Assembly (NCBI GenBank): GCA_963932145.1
Contig: OZ010572.1
Span: 87,923,660 to 87,987,659, forward strand
Direction: 5' to 3'
Origin: Acanthosepion lycidas
Taxonomy: Eukaryota > Mollusca > Cephalopoda > Sepiida > Sepiidae
DNA length: 64,000 bases
The notes beneath the pieces are model-generated. The model had not been told where the DNA came from. It made no database searches and worked only from the letters and a program-made list of their open reading frames with translations. This document shows, piece by piece, positions 12,013 to 24,134 of this stretch (the first letter of the stretch is position 1; each line of letters opens with the position of its first letter). The position numbers and the translations under genes are program-made.

Positions 12013-12786
12013 GAAGCTTATATCACCAGGACAGTAATGTGTTATATCATTCTGAATTAGACAATCTAATTAAGAGGATACTATCTTGTTTTTTTTATAA
12101 GTCTAAATCTGAAGTAACATCTATGTAGTAAATTTTTTACTCTAAATTTTAACTTACAAATAAAAATTTAAATAACTGGCAAATATTATGCATCATCACT
12201 GTCTTGGATTTGTGGTTAAAATAGTCTTATTTTCAGAAATGGCCCCACTATTACTGTTCAATTGAAATTACAAAAATACTTTGACAGTTGTTTAAATTTA
12301 GCAACTTACAAAGCATTAAATCTTTATCAGTAGTGATCCTGGTCATTGATGTTTTTTTTCTGCAGGCTAGCAATGAACTTGTTGATGAATCTTTATCATT
12401 GTCTGCTATTTTAGAAGTGGCATTTCTGCTTGTTGAAAATATTTTCTCTCTCTCTCTCTCTCTCTCATGAAAATTGAATTTCTAAGTTGATAAAGCTTGT
12501 CATTAGAATTCATTTTTAACTGAATTCAAAATTCAGCAGACCTATTTAAAGGTGATTAAAAATATCACCATGATAACAACAAATTATAAAATGTTTTTCC
12601 CAGTATAATCTGAAACTTATATACCATTTCGAAATGTGGATACAAAAGTACATATGTACATATAGTAATAATATTTAGTAATATATTTGAAGTGAGTAAC
12701 TAATGATGTAAACTTTTGTTAATACATCTGTTCAGTTTCTGAACTGTGACTTGACATTTTCTTAATGGTGACAAGTTTTACAAAAC

Positions 12787-12790
<4 letters not shown>
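12013..12790. other. AT-rich DNA with (TC)n run
   Basis: A (TC)n microsatellite lies at about 12445-12466. Otherwise no feature is recognised. Confidence 0.6.

Positions 12791-12854
<64 letters not shown>
12791..12854. repeat. (TA)n microsatellite, about 64 bp
   Basis: Uninterrupted TA dinucleotides. Confidence 0.97.
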
Positions 12855-12860
<6 letters not shown>

Positions 12861-13215
12861 TTAAATGTTATTTTAGTGGATACTCATATCTGAATAGATG
12901 CTCTGTTTGTTTTTTAAACAGTATTTTATTTTGCCTATCAGCCTGAACATTCAAGAAATTTTATTAGGAAAAAAATGTACCCTCTTGGATATTGTTTAAA
13001 AAATAAATGGAGTGTCTACTTAAATATGGTTATCCACTAAAAATAATGTTTAAAGTAATAAAAATATATTGGGTTAATAAATGAAAATTCATTACTTACA
13101 CAAGGTAATATTTGAATTTATAAATATTGGCAGTAGTGCTATAAGTACTTAATATCTAAGATAGTGGAGATTAAAAAAAAATCTATTTTTGGTATCATAT
13201 GGAATTTGCCTACTT

Positions 13216-13250
<35 letters not shown>

Positions 13251-14889
13251 TTAGAAAAATGATTTCAGTTTCTAATATTATGATCTTCCATTATATGCAA
13301 CTTAACAATTTATTGATAAATGAAACCTGTAAAAAAAAAAAAAGTGTACTCTTGTCAAATATAAAGAAATTCAAATTAATACTTTTTAGTGTTTTTTTTA
13401 GTTTTTTTTATTTGATTTATTATAAAAATAACCATCAACAATAATGCTTTATAAATGCTTCGAGCATGGGATCAAGCTGGTTATTGTCAATATTTACTAA
13501 GTGTAGCTTAGTCTAAGTCCACGAAAGTGGGTTAATTTTGTCATTGTATTTATGGTTGTTTTTGTAAAAAGTTATTTCATCTTCATTGATCTCTTCAATT
13601 CTGTAGATGTTACTTTCTCTCTCTTTTCTCTTTCTTGTGTGAGAGAGAGAGAGAGAGAGAGAGAATAGAGGTTGTCCGTTTATATTCTTTGCTTCCGAGG
13701 TGAGCTTTTATTTGATTAAGTTTTTAGAATTAAAAAATAATTTTATAATTTTATTTTCATCTTTTTCATTCAGATTTTATTTAAATTATTTTTCCTCTAA
13801 ATAATCGAACATATATTTTATCATTATTTTCAATTCTTGTTGCTACTACTACTATTATTGTTTGTCACTCCAATATCTTTTCTCTCATTGACTAGAATGA
13901 TTTAATCTTTTATGCTAACTTTATAATATGCTTTTGCTTTGTAGCATGTTATAACTCACATTTTTTCCTAATCTGATCAAGTATATTAATTTATAATTAG
14001 AAAAACCTTTCCATGTCTTTATCATCATATTTTTATGTCACCTGCATACAAGTAATTCTATTCATAGTTCATCATTTACAGGCGATTGATTGTTCTCTAT
14101 CATAGTCCTTTCTCATTCCTCTGTTTTACCAGCTTTTGCTAGTCTGGCCAACTTTAATGCTGCATACTTTGTTTCATGATTTTACCTGAGCTTCCTGTAT
14201 TATCTTAGTGCACCTTCACTTTTAAAGGAGCTTCTTATTCTGGTTATAGGTTTTTATAATTTCTCTGTGCCAGGGATTTGTTTTTTAGGTGTTTAACTTT
14301 TGGAAATTAATCCTGTTTAGAATTATATGTAACTGGAATATCATTCTGCATATATATTCACTAAGCTAATGACAACAATACTCTGATATTAAAGATGATA
14401 TTGAAAAATTAATATTTTCTTGTTTTGATAATCTTGAAATTTTTAATTAATTTTATTTTAGTTTCTATTTACACATTCATATCAGATTTATTTTTTAAAT
14501 TTAGCCAGACTTGTATATCAGATAAAGTCAAATTAATAAAATAATTTATGTAAAATTAAGATTAAAATTGTATTATATATAATTTTTCAGTCTTCAGTCT
14601 ATAGCAGGAATGATTTTTGCATTTTTTTTCAGTAATTTATAAAATTTGAAAAAAAAAAAAAAGCCTTTTTATATAAAATCCAATTGTTTAAACTCACACA
14701 GAAAATTTGGGTGATTTTCCATTTATGTACCAATTTTTAAAACTCTCTTTATTACTTGGTAATTTCAGGATTTGAGAAGTGATCTTATCTAAACTGGTTA
14801 ACAGTAATATTTTGAATATGCAATAAACACATGAAATGACTGGATGATTTATTCCAGATGTTTTTTTATTATTACAAATTTCCTTGACC
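12855..14889. other. AT-rich DNA with T run and (GA)n
   Basis: A pure T run of about 30 at 13219-13249 and a (GA)n run at 13640-13664. No gene recognised; the open frame over the T run is low complexity. Confidence 0.6.
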
Positions 14890-14928
14890 AACTTCTATTG
14901 TCAAGCTATTAGCTTGACAATAGAAGTT
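14890..14928. repeat. Perfect 39-bp palindrome
   Basis: Two perfect 19-base arms (starting AACTTCTATTGTCAAG) around a single central base. No target duplication or flanking element is evident. Confidence 0.95.
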
Positions 14929-17726
14929 ACTTTAGAACTCTTTAATATTAAATTTTGGCTGGAGGTGTAGAGGGAAACATGAAATAGTCTACCTAACAAG
15001 CTTGTGTAATTGGGTAACAGAACATGAATTGCAAGGGATGGTTAGGGGGAAAACACTGATTAGAAGTATGAAGAATAAGAAATTGTAGAGAGCCATGATC
15101 ATCCATGTTCTGAAGAGACACAGCATAGAAAAGAATTTTATTGAAAATAATTACTTTTCCACAATATGTCAGCATAAAATGCGCATATACTAAATATAGT
15201 TAAAGAATCATATATAAAGATAATGAATGTACAAAATTTAAATTCTTTAAAAATTGTTTTAAAACCTCCTGAATAATACTTTCTTATTTCTATGAATCCA
15301 TTCTTTCAACTGCAACTTCTTTATTCCTTTCTGTCTACTTTTTGTAAATGTAGGAATGTAGTTACTGGCCTGGATTCTTTCATGTTAAATTGTAACAATA
15401 AGCTGAATTTAGTGTTTTTTTTTTTTTTTTTTTTTTTCTTAATGTTTACATTTTAAACATTGTTCATTTTATCTGTTAATGAGAACTGGGTTATGATATA
15501 TTACAGAAGTTACTTTAAGAAGTATTTAAAGATGTTATTTTTGTCTGTTCTGAGAATGCAGTTTTAGGTCAGCATGACCTGCTGCTTGTATACATATATT
15601 GAGTGTAACTGGTTATACTTATGTAGGTAATTGAATAGATTGAATACTTTGACATGTCAATAAATGAATTTCTTCATTTAACTTCCATCCTTATTTGACA
15701 TTTCTTAATAATAGGTTTTAATTCACATAAACTCTTTTTTCAGAAAATCTCGTTCAAATAATTTATTAATGTAGAATTAATGCTTTCTTAAAATTTATTT
15801 CTTTGGTCATGTAATTTAAAAAAAAAATTTAATGAGTAAGTACTAAAAATTTTGTAACCCAAGAGACATTTTTATATAGATGATTTTTGGATTTTATGTT
15901 AGTAGCCAGATGAATACTTGGTGCATGATTTTGCATATTGTTTTAGACAATATTAGAAACTTCTGTATTTCATTTTATATAACAATTAATCATATCTCGC
16001 AACAAAATTAGTCAAATACTATTTTGTGACCATAACTATATAGTTCTAAAATTTCAAAATAGATATTTTAACATTGAAGCTATATGTTGATGTATCCTTA
16101 GAATATTTTAATCATTTCTGCCTCTCATTTAATTCAGTATAAAATTGCTTAAATGTGAAAATGCTTAATTTATCTGTCATTCAAATTTTATAAAGTAAAA
16201 GTAAAATCCACTTACATGTAATTGTTAAATCAGTGACTGGTGAAAAAATGGATTTATTACAAGCTTACTTGTAATTCATCTTTGTCTCACAACCTATTAA
16301 TCACTTTGTGTCAGCTTACTAATTATTGAAATTTACATTAAAAAATACTTTTAATATAAAAAAAAAACTAGTCTAGTTGGATTGCAGAAAAATAAAGTGG
16401 CTGATACTTGATTTGAATCATTGGAGAACAATGTACTAGAAGAATTGAATTTAGAAATTGCACATATTTGTTCATTTAAAAGTTAACTATAATGTTATGT
16501 GTCCTTGAAGGTATTTCTCTTAAGAATATACAAGAAATGACACTGATATGTATTAAACTCTTAAAATATTGACTGGAAGTATAAACTTTAACTTTAAGCA
16601 GATATGAAGTAATAAGTTCAATATTCTGCAGAAATAAATTAGCACTTAAAAGTAATGTGTAAAAGATGGGTTACTAATTTACAAGTTATATGTTTCAGAT
16701 TATCATATTAATACTTTTTCCAACTTATGTCACCTCACTAATGTACTGTGCCTTTCTTTGATTCAAAATGTGTTCTTGATTCTGGTTTTCCTTCTTTTAT
16801 CCTTCCATCTAGTTGAAGCCATTTATTTATTTCTCTTCTCTATTGACAATTCTTTTAAATTCTCTTTTAATATTTGAAATGAAGATAAAATTTTATTTTG
16901 TTTCTAAAATACCTGATTGGTTTTTGGCTTGCTTGATTTGGAAAAACTGAGAGAGTGTGTTTATTTATTTTTTAAAACTTAAAAACACATAAACTGTATT
17001 AGTTATTCTAAAAAATTATTATATAGTAGAAGTACCTGTGAAAATTTCCTGGTTTTCCTAGTTTCCTATTTGCATCTTTTGATGAATCTTAATTCTTAAG
17101 TTAATGATTGAATAAGTTTGTGGCAAGTTTGACAAGAAAAAATATCTGTAGAAATTCCCTTTTTGCATCATTAAATATTTATTTATTAACAACTTAAACA
17201 AAATATTGCAGTAATAGTCATAAATATAAATGCTGGTCATTATCTAAAAAAGTAAAGGGGCACAAATGAAAAGATTTGAAATTGATAACCTTTTCTATTT
17301 CACTGAAACAGACATTAAACACTTCTATCTTCCATTTGTTCTTTCATTCTTTTCTACTGAAACCAAGTAGTGTTTCTGATATGTTTTTCCATCTTTTCAC
17401 ACAATCAAAATGGAATAGTACATTATTTATGAAGTATTGGCAGGGCTTAATGGTCATGTGAACTAAGGGAGGGACAAGCAGAATTATAAGATATACTTTT
17501 GCAAATTTCAATTGCACAAATGTTTGAAAGCCTTGTTCAGCAGATGATTTTAAAGTTTACATTTTAGTCAACATTATTAACTATATCTGAGCAAAACAAA
17601 CAAGCCATATTCAATAACACCAGATACCAATGTATAAATTAAAATGTTGAATTGGAAGAAGAAATGTTTTCAAGAGAGAATTACATTCCAATTAAAGTAC
17701 AACATATATAAAACAAATTTATTCCA

Positions 17727-17731
<5 letters not shown>
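14929..17731. other. AT-rich DNA, no gene recognised
   Basis: A T run lies at about 15415-15437. Short open frames lack any conserved motif. Confidence 0.6.
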
Positions 17732-17790
<59 letters not shown>

Positions 17791-17806
17791 TATCATAAAG
17801 TTTTTA

Positions 17807-17846
<40 letters not shown>
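17732..17846. repeat. Two (TA)n tracts with opposed CA/TG edges
   Basis: TA runs at about 17732-17780 and 17808-17846. Each is edged by CACATA or TGTGTG on opposite strands, so the pair forms an inverted arrangement around a 27-bp core. The open frame here (Tyr-Ile repeats) is an artefact. Confidence 0.9.
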
Positions 17847-17855
<9 letters not shown>

Positions 17856-18483
17856 ATGTATGTTAATGGTCAGAATTGAATCAAACCAAGGAAGAGTAGT
17901 ATTAAAAAGTGGTCAATACACATAAGTAAAAATAAAAATAACATGTAGTGCTTTTTTATATATAAACTATTCTAAGGTTTGAAATACCTGCTTACTACAA
18001 TGACTCGTGGAAAAATAATAGTATGTGTTGATTCTATCAACTATACACTTCATTATTTTGTCAGCATTTTTATGTAAGTTTTATGAATTTTAAGTATAAT
18101 TAGAAATTATTTTTATTTCTAGATGGTCCCTGTAATTATACTTTGTCATGTGATTTTCCAGACTATCAATAGCTTAAAGTTTTTATAAGTTAAGATAGTC
18201 ATGTAATGTGGAATATTAGCCAATATTTTCATTGATCTGTCTATTCTTATATTTGCAATTTTAGTTTTGCTGCAATTGTATCGGGCTTCTCAGTTATCGC
18301 TGCAAATGCCAAAAGGAAATACTGGCAGCTTTCCCCCATCAACTCACAATGTAACCATTGTAACACTCTTCTTCAGGGACTATTTTAATTGTCGAACTTT
18401 ACTGCAATAGTTGTCTGTCCAATTTTAAAAGCTATTACTGAATATTTTACTTTGGATATGGAGGCCTCTAAAGTTGCTTTCTT

Positions 18484-18529
18484 TATGTATTCATTCTATG
18501 ATTTAAATTAATCATAGAATGAATGCATA
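18484..18529. repeat. Near-perfect hairpin, 20-bp arms
   Basis: Arms TATGTATTCATTCTATGATT and its complement differ at one position; the loop is 6 bases (TAAATT). Confidence 0.93.
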
Positions 18530-18749
18530 AACTAACTGTATGCAAGTTTATATCTCCTGTCTTTAGTTTCCTTATAGGTGACAAGACAAACTTGTTTTGA
18601 CTTTATTTATGATCAAATAGTTTTTATTTTCATTCTTGCTAACATTATTTATAGTTGTAGAAATTTAACAATCATTGAAGCTAAGAAATGTTCAGCCTGA
18701 TCAGTACCTACATGGGTATTTGCTTGGGAATACCATATGCTGTAAGTTT

Positions 18750-18960
18750 GGGTGTGTGGGTGGTGTAATGGTTAACGGCTCAGAATTGGAAATTCAAGGG
18801 CCAAGTTCCAATTCCATTCAGGTTTGTTATATTCACTGACATATAAATACCTTAGTGAAAGCCATGAATCTACCTCTTTTCCTCCCAGCTATGGGTTAAT
18901 TATTAGGACTTGTATCAGTAAATCATTATCTCCTCCAAAATTTTTAAAATTTAAAACCAT
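18750..18960 (+). mobile_element. tRNA-derived SINE (family S1, copy 1)
   Basis: The head reads like a tRNA gene: an A-box-like TGGTGTAATGGTTAACGG at about 18761-18778, then a B-box-like AAGTTCCAATTCCA at about 18803-18816. The body (TAAATACCTTAGTGAAAGCC, CATGAATC, then AGCTATGGGTTAATTATTAGG) is shared with the copies at 53915-54125 and 61001-61293. Transcription would be from the internal RNA polymerase III promoter. No clear target duplication was found. Confidence 0.75.
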
Positions 18961-19150
18961 TTTCTGGCTTTAAATAATTTGAAAAACGTTGATAAACCAT
19001 AAAAAAAATCAATAAACTAATGTAGCAATTTAAAGCTTTTTAAGAATTGACAAAAATAGCATTTATTTGTTGTGATGCTGCTAATGATGGAGGTGGCATT
19101 TCTTGAATCCTATTTGTCCTGATGTAACTGAAAAGAACATCTCATTAATA

Positions 19151-20247
19151 TTAGGGTGTTTGGAAAGTAATTACATTTTGTCAGAAAGGATATTAAAACA
19201 AATGTAAGTTAAATCTATTTAAATGCTATTTATCAAAAATATCATTTTCAACAACTGTAGCCCAATAGGAAGGCAAATTTTTGATTCCATGCTTAAAGAA
19301 ATTTGGATTTTCCCCCTTCAAAATGTTGAAAGACTTTTTAACTTCTTTGTTTTTGAATGTTCTGTCACTTATGAAATATTCTAGTATTTGAAACCAATGA
19401 AAATCTGTAGGTGCTAAATCGGGTGTGTATTGAGGATGTAGGAAAACTATCTGTCCTAATGATTTTATTTTTCTTGTGTTTATTTTGCAGTGGGTGCTTA
19501 TGCATTGACATACTGGAGAATAACACCTTTTTATCAAGCAGGCCACTTTCTATGTAATATTTTGCTGATCAAGTTGCTGAAAATAAACATTTGCAGTGAT
19601 GGTCCTTCCATCTTTCAGTAGTTGGGTGTTGGCAGAGATTTTGGTTTTGCATTTTCTTTTTCATTTTGTGTTTACTTACAAAACCCATTTTTCATCACCT
19701 GTAACAATACAATGTAAAAATGAAAGGTTGACATTCTTGGTTAAAAAACTGCTGCAAATGTGTTCAGTTCACAAGATCATGAGGTTAGCAGAATTCTCAG
19801 CAAATTTTCTCAATTTGCTTGGTGTAGTCATGGAAGTTGAACATGACACTAAGCTTTTGTACCAAATTTCTGAAACTTTGATGTGGATCCAATTCAATAG
19901 TTTCTTTCAAAAGCTCTTCATTCAAATTGAGTTTTCATTCAGAGTGAGACTTGTTGTCATTTTTAAATATTTTAAACCACATCCATATACATTGCACAAA
20001 TGTTTTTAAATGCATCTGTAGCAATACTCTGCTTTTGGAATTAATACAGTAAGCAATAGTGAATATGTTGTGTTTTGATTTTATAGCCCACCATGGTTTT
20101 AAACTCTGAAATGTGTTAGAAGAGACAGGTAGAACAACATAATAAACTAATCCTGGATGTAGTTTCCTATCATTTAATCTTGGTTCTGCCTTCATTGATT
20201 CATAATTCATAGCAGTGAAATATGTAATTACTTTCTGAATACCCTAA
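19151..20247 (-). mobile_element. Near full-length mariner element with dead transposase
   Basis: The outer ends are inverted repeats: TTAGGGTGTTTGGAAAGTAA on the left and TTAGGGTATTCAGAAAGTAA on the right, read inward. Both are flanked by TA (19149-19150 and 20248-20249), the mariner target duplication. The 1,097-bp length is close to the usual 1.2-1.3 kb. Minus-strand frames give an N-terminal HTH relic (ATDAFKNICAM), ELLKETIELDPHQS, IVTGDEKWVLYVN, GRTITANVYFQQLDQ, and YTPDLAPTDFHWF with FKHGIKNLPSYW at the C-terminus. This is the mariner D-D34D layout. The usual HDNARPH box, which holds the second Asp, is not preserved, and several frameshifts and stops occur. Inactive. Confidence 0.93.
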
Positions 20248-20249
20248 TA

Positions 20250-20798
20250 GTTTGTCTATATTATTTATTTCTCAAAATAACATCTTGAAGAGTTATGTGT
20301 CATTTTTCAGTATGTTTTACATGAAAAAGTTACACATTTACTTCCTTGAGCTACACTTTAATATTAATGTGTAATTTTAATTCACTGAATGTTGATGTAA
20401 AAATTATTTACATCAACACATTTTTGCTTAGATTATGATTAGCTGCATTTAGTATAAATTCTCTTCATACATGGTTTTTATTTTTAAGGTAAATGTTACT
20501 GTATGATGAGTTTTAGCATTTATATTAAGATTATTTTTAAACTAACTTGCATCTCAGCTTGGAATTTTTCTGAAGATATCTTTCTACTTGAGTTGTCAAT
20601 ATAGAAAAATTGATCTGTTCAGTAATGAAATAAACTTTTCATATTTTAATGATTTAATTACAGTATTTCAATATATAACTGATATAATCAAAGTGAAATA
20701 GAAAAGTAATTACTTGTTTTTACTTTGTAGACTTATGATAAATATTGACCTGTTTCTATTTAAGTAATTATGGCAGAATTGTGATTATGATCTTGTAA
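20250..20798. other. AT-rich DNA with small hairpin
   Basis: A perfect 12-bp inverted repeat (TGTTGATGTAAA) with a 5-base loop at 20390-20418. No gene recognised. Confidence 0.6.
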
Positions 20799-21368
20799 CT
20801 ATTTCTTTATTTTTATTTTCTTTGCTTCTGTTGTTATTTTGGTAGCTTTGCCATGATATTCCTTTGAATAATATACAAGGAGTTGCTGAAAAGTTCTCTG
20901 GCCAGGAAAGGATTTAAAATTTGTTTGGTCATTTGGTAAGATGTAGGTGAATATATCAGACTGAGGACTTTCACTTTGTAACCTCAGAATATAAGATGAA
21001 AGAGAAGACTCAACAAAATTTGCTTCTTTTGAAATTCTTTTCATTAAAGAATTTATATGGGCAGAATTATTTCCTTCAATTTTTGGCAGCCTTCCATTCA
21101 AAAGAAAACATTTATTTCAATAAAAGAGACTTTTATTGAAATTATAAATTAATATTTTAGTTTTTGAAGAAAATAAATTTAAGAAATGAAAGTGGTGTTT
21201 AAATAATTACATACACTGACCTCCAGCTTTAGCATTCATATAAATAACATTTATAAAATAGCGATATGGATAACTTTTCAAAAATACTGCAGAGTTCTTC
21301 AACACTTGGGAACTTTCATTTTTCAAAATTTCTCTTTTCAAAGATATTTTCAAAATGGGAAATAAGTA

Positions 21369-21370
<2 letters not shown>
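20799..21370 (-). other. Unassigned open frames, possible exon pair or repeat-derived
   Basis: A minus-strand frame at 20799-21101 (about 100 codons, ending KKIKIKK then stop) has less biased composition than most open frames here. Another frame at about 21216-21360 ends near a possible donor (GGAG then GTCAGT), with a possible acceptor before GAAATAATTCTGCC at about 21080. If joined, the frame stays open. I recognise no family. The block at about 20875-20945 carries the GCTGAAAAGTT end motif of a dispersed DNA-transposon-like repeat, so a transposon origin is at least as likely as a host gene. Confidence 0.2.

Positions 21371-21444
<74 letters not shown>
21369..21444. repeat. (TC)n(TA)n compound microsatellite
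   Basis: TC repeats to about 21388, then TA repeats to 21444. Confidence 0.96.
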
Positions 21445-21450
<6 letters not shown>

Positions 21451-22502
21451 TGTATTTTTCCATATATCTCACTTGATTGTCTTAAAAATAACAGTGAAAA
21501 CTGAATAAGAGTTTTCTCAACAGTACATGAACTGACATATTGTATGTACTTAAGAATTTTGATAATTATGAAACTTAAAAGCTCTAAAAGAAAAAGAGTG
21601 CTCAGGAAGAAATCTTTACACAAACATTCAGAAGTATATATTTACATTATTAAAATCAGAAAAAATTACATAAAAGAGAAAAAGAGAAACTAGTTGTATA
21701 TTGAAAAATGAAATGTTTTCTATTTTCTGAAAAGAAAATAAGAATTTTAAAAATCTAAATGTTTTACAATGAAAAAGAAAAGACTTTTATTACTGTTCTA
21801 ACTCAAAATCTTTCTTACTGTTCTAAGCAATTCTTTCTAGTCATATAACACTCCAGATATTTTACTCTACATTTTTCTGAGTCAAACTATTAATTTGTTA
21901 AATTGTGATAGTTTGTGAAAATTATAAAATGGAATAAATTTATATGCAAGCCCTTTTCTCTGGCTAATTAAAATTAATATATGGAACATTATTCAAGTTT
22001 AGATATAGGTAAATTTAGGCAAACACATACAGACATTAGATAATGACTATAACAAAATAAATATCTCTAAACTTGAGATCTGCAAGTTGATTTATATAGT
22101 TGAATATGATTTGGAAAATTTAGTTTAAATTTGTACTGATATTGCTTTTATTTTTTGTTGCAGACAATACTTTAGAATTATTTTATTTAGAATTTGCTAA
22201 AGAGGACATTGTATTTGGTTGGTCTTTTTAGGTTTTGCACATTTGCAATGGTGAAATTTTATATATTTTGGCTTGATGCATGAATCTAAAACATGGTCAC
22301 AAACCTGAACTTTAGGACTGAATTAGGCATAATAAATAATCCTTTGTCACCTTTTTTTTGTGTTTACATAAATTCATAGTATGAGCAAGACTATAAATGT
22401 TAACTTTTATTAACTTATACATCTTCATAAAAACTAGTTTGGTGTTATGCTGTATTTATTGCTGTTATAAAAATACAATAAACAATCTAGTAAAATGTCT
22501 AT

Positions 22503-22505
<3 letters not shown>
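21445..22505. other. AT-rich DNA, no gene recognised
   Basis: Nothing identifiable in either strand. Confidence 0.6.
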
Positions 22506-22539
<34 letters not shown>

Positions 22540-22540
<1 letters not shown>

Positions 22541-22830
22541 TGTAAACTTGAACTCTCTGGGGGGAATCCCTATCAGATATTTAAATTTACTGTGAGTTCA
22601 TGATGATTTTCAAATAAAATATAGGTACCTGAAAAAAATTTCTCCTTTTAAAATTCATTTAAAAAAAAAAAAAATGAAAAGTCTTTTTTGAAGCTTTATT
22701 TTTAGTTTTAAAAAGCTCTTATAGCTAAAAAAAATTTCTTAAATTTTATTTTTTATTTTATGATTTAAGGCAAAATTTATCTAAGGAGGGGTCCTTTGGC
22801 CAAAATAAATTTGCTGATTTGAATTCTCAG
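22540..22830 (+). repeat. R1 family scrap (copy D)
   Basis: Follows an A run at 22506-22540. Contains TTTTTTGAAGCTTTATTTTTAG and further on GCAAAATTTATCTAAGGAGG-GGTCC. These match R1 copy 1 (around 2545) and copy B (around 35680 and 36250), but the middle of the unit is deleted between them. Confidence 0.6.
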
Positions 22831-23068
22831 AACTTGAAATGTTACTGAAAATTTTGTTTTTTAACTTTTTGCATTTGTGAAACATAAAGATTAACTGATG
22901 TTTCAATTAAGAGGTGGTTCAAAGAAATAGTTGTTTTGCATAGTTTAAGTAATTATATGACATTAGTACTGTAATTATGTTTACCCAGGGTCTGAAAACC
23001 ATGGCTTAGGCTGTAGGCCTAAACTGTCTGTGATATTTCATCTAGCCATCCAAACATGGAACATGCTA

Positions 23069-23090
23069 TTAGGTTGGTGCAAAAATAATT
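23069..23090 (+). repeat. Solo mariner-type terminal repeat (MADE1-like)
   Basis: TTAGGTTGGTGCAAAAATAA and two further bases are identical to the arms of the MITEs at 31792 and 54907, preceded by TA. The partner end is not found downstream, so this is half an element. Confidence 0.75.
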
Positions 23091-23192
23091 CTTAAATAAT
23101 AAGTTTTATATTACTTCTCTTTTAATATTATTATGTATAAAAGCAAAAAGATGTGTCTATAGTGTTGATAATGTATCTAATATACTATAGTA

Positions 23193-23345
23193 TGATAGGG
23201 TGCTGAAAAGCTATCAGTCCAACTTACTTCCTCATAATCTTACCAAATAACCAAACATTAGAACTCCTTTACTTTTCTTTTTTCTTTCTTTTTTTTTTTT
23301 TTTTTTGAAGGACTTTTTGGTTGATTTGAGAACTTTTCAGTCTCT
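23193..23345. mobile_element. Small MITE-like element with CTGAAAAG ends
   Basis: Starts GGGTGCTGAAAAGC and ends with GAGAACTTTTCAG, i.e. inverted CTGAAAAG ends. Inside are AATCTTACCAAATAACCAAA and a T run. Related ends are seen at about 20877, 52124-52188 (minus) and more weakly at 39063 and 24604. Followed by a (TC)n run at 23341-23360. Confidence 0.45.
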
Positions 23346-23360
23346 CTCTCTCTCTCTCTC

Positions 23361-24085
23361 GATGGATAAATTGTCATCTAAATTACATAAAAATGAAAAT
23401 AACACTGACATCTCATTTTAGCAGATATATTTACCAAAATACTTGAAATACTAAAGATTAAATTTATTCAATAAAATCGCTATTGGCTTCAACCATGGCC
23501 TCCAGATGACTTCAGAGTCTCTTGCAACTCTTCTTATTTCAGAATTGAAAGCTGTCTAAGGCTTTCTGTCATTTGGAAAGATGCTAGGTTCAAATGAACT
23601 TTTAAAAACATGTTTTACCAATTGAATATTGAAATTTAGAATATTAGTTCATATGATCACTAAAAGAAGCTAAATTTTAACATTTATTTCAAACAAACTT
23701 TACAAAGATATAATTTAAAATATTTGTATTTAATTTTTTCTTTTTGTAAGTCATCATGGTTATCATATATTTAACAATCTTTTTTTTTTACATATGTAGT
23801 TATATTTAGCATCTTTCATTGCTCAGGCATTGGGATTCAGTCTCTTTTAACACTTGGATCGCTTTTAGTTTAGTGTAACTATTTGACAATTTCAGCATTT
23901 GACACATTTATATAAGATTTTCAAAGATGAAAATATGCTAAATGCACATATAAGCTGGATTTAGCTAAACAAGATCTACGGTCAGTTTTGGTTATAGGAA
24001 GCACAAATTATGACCTAAATTGACATTGTTTTATCTCAGAAAAAGTAATTTTATCAGACTCATTGATTCTTCATCTTTAATATTT

Positions 24086-24087
<2 letters not shown>
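23361..24087. other. AT-rich DNA, no gene recognised
   Basis: A minus-strand frame near 23470-23600 reads EIRRVARDSEVIWRPWLKP, faintly transposase-like but not assignable. Confidence 0.5.

Positions 24088-24133
<46 letters not shown>
24088..24133. repeat. (TA)n microsatellite
   Basis: Pure TA dinucleotides, ending at ACTCGG. Confidence 0.96.

Positions 24134-24134
<1 letters not shown>

Noticed and set aside
17644-17925. Open frame with Tyr-Ile repeats; similar frames at 21207, 35398, 38184, 47337
   Set aside because: Translation of (TA)n microsatellites.
23470-23600. Minus-strand peptide EIRRVARDSEVIWRPWLKP as a transposase block
   Set aside because: No second conserved block nearby, so it cannot be assigned.
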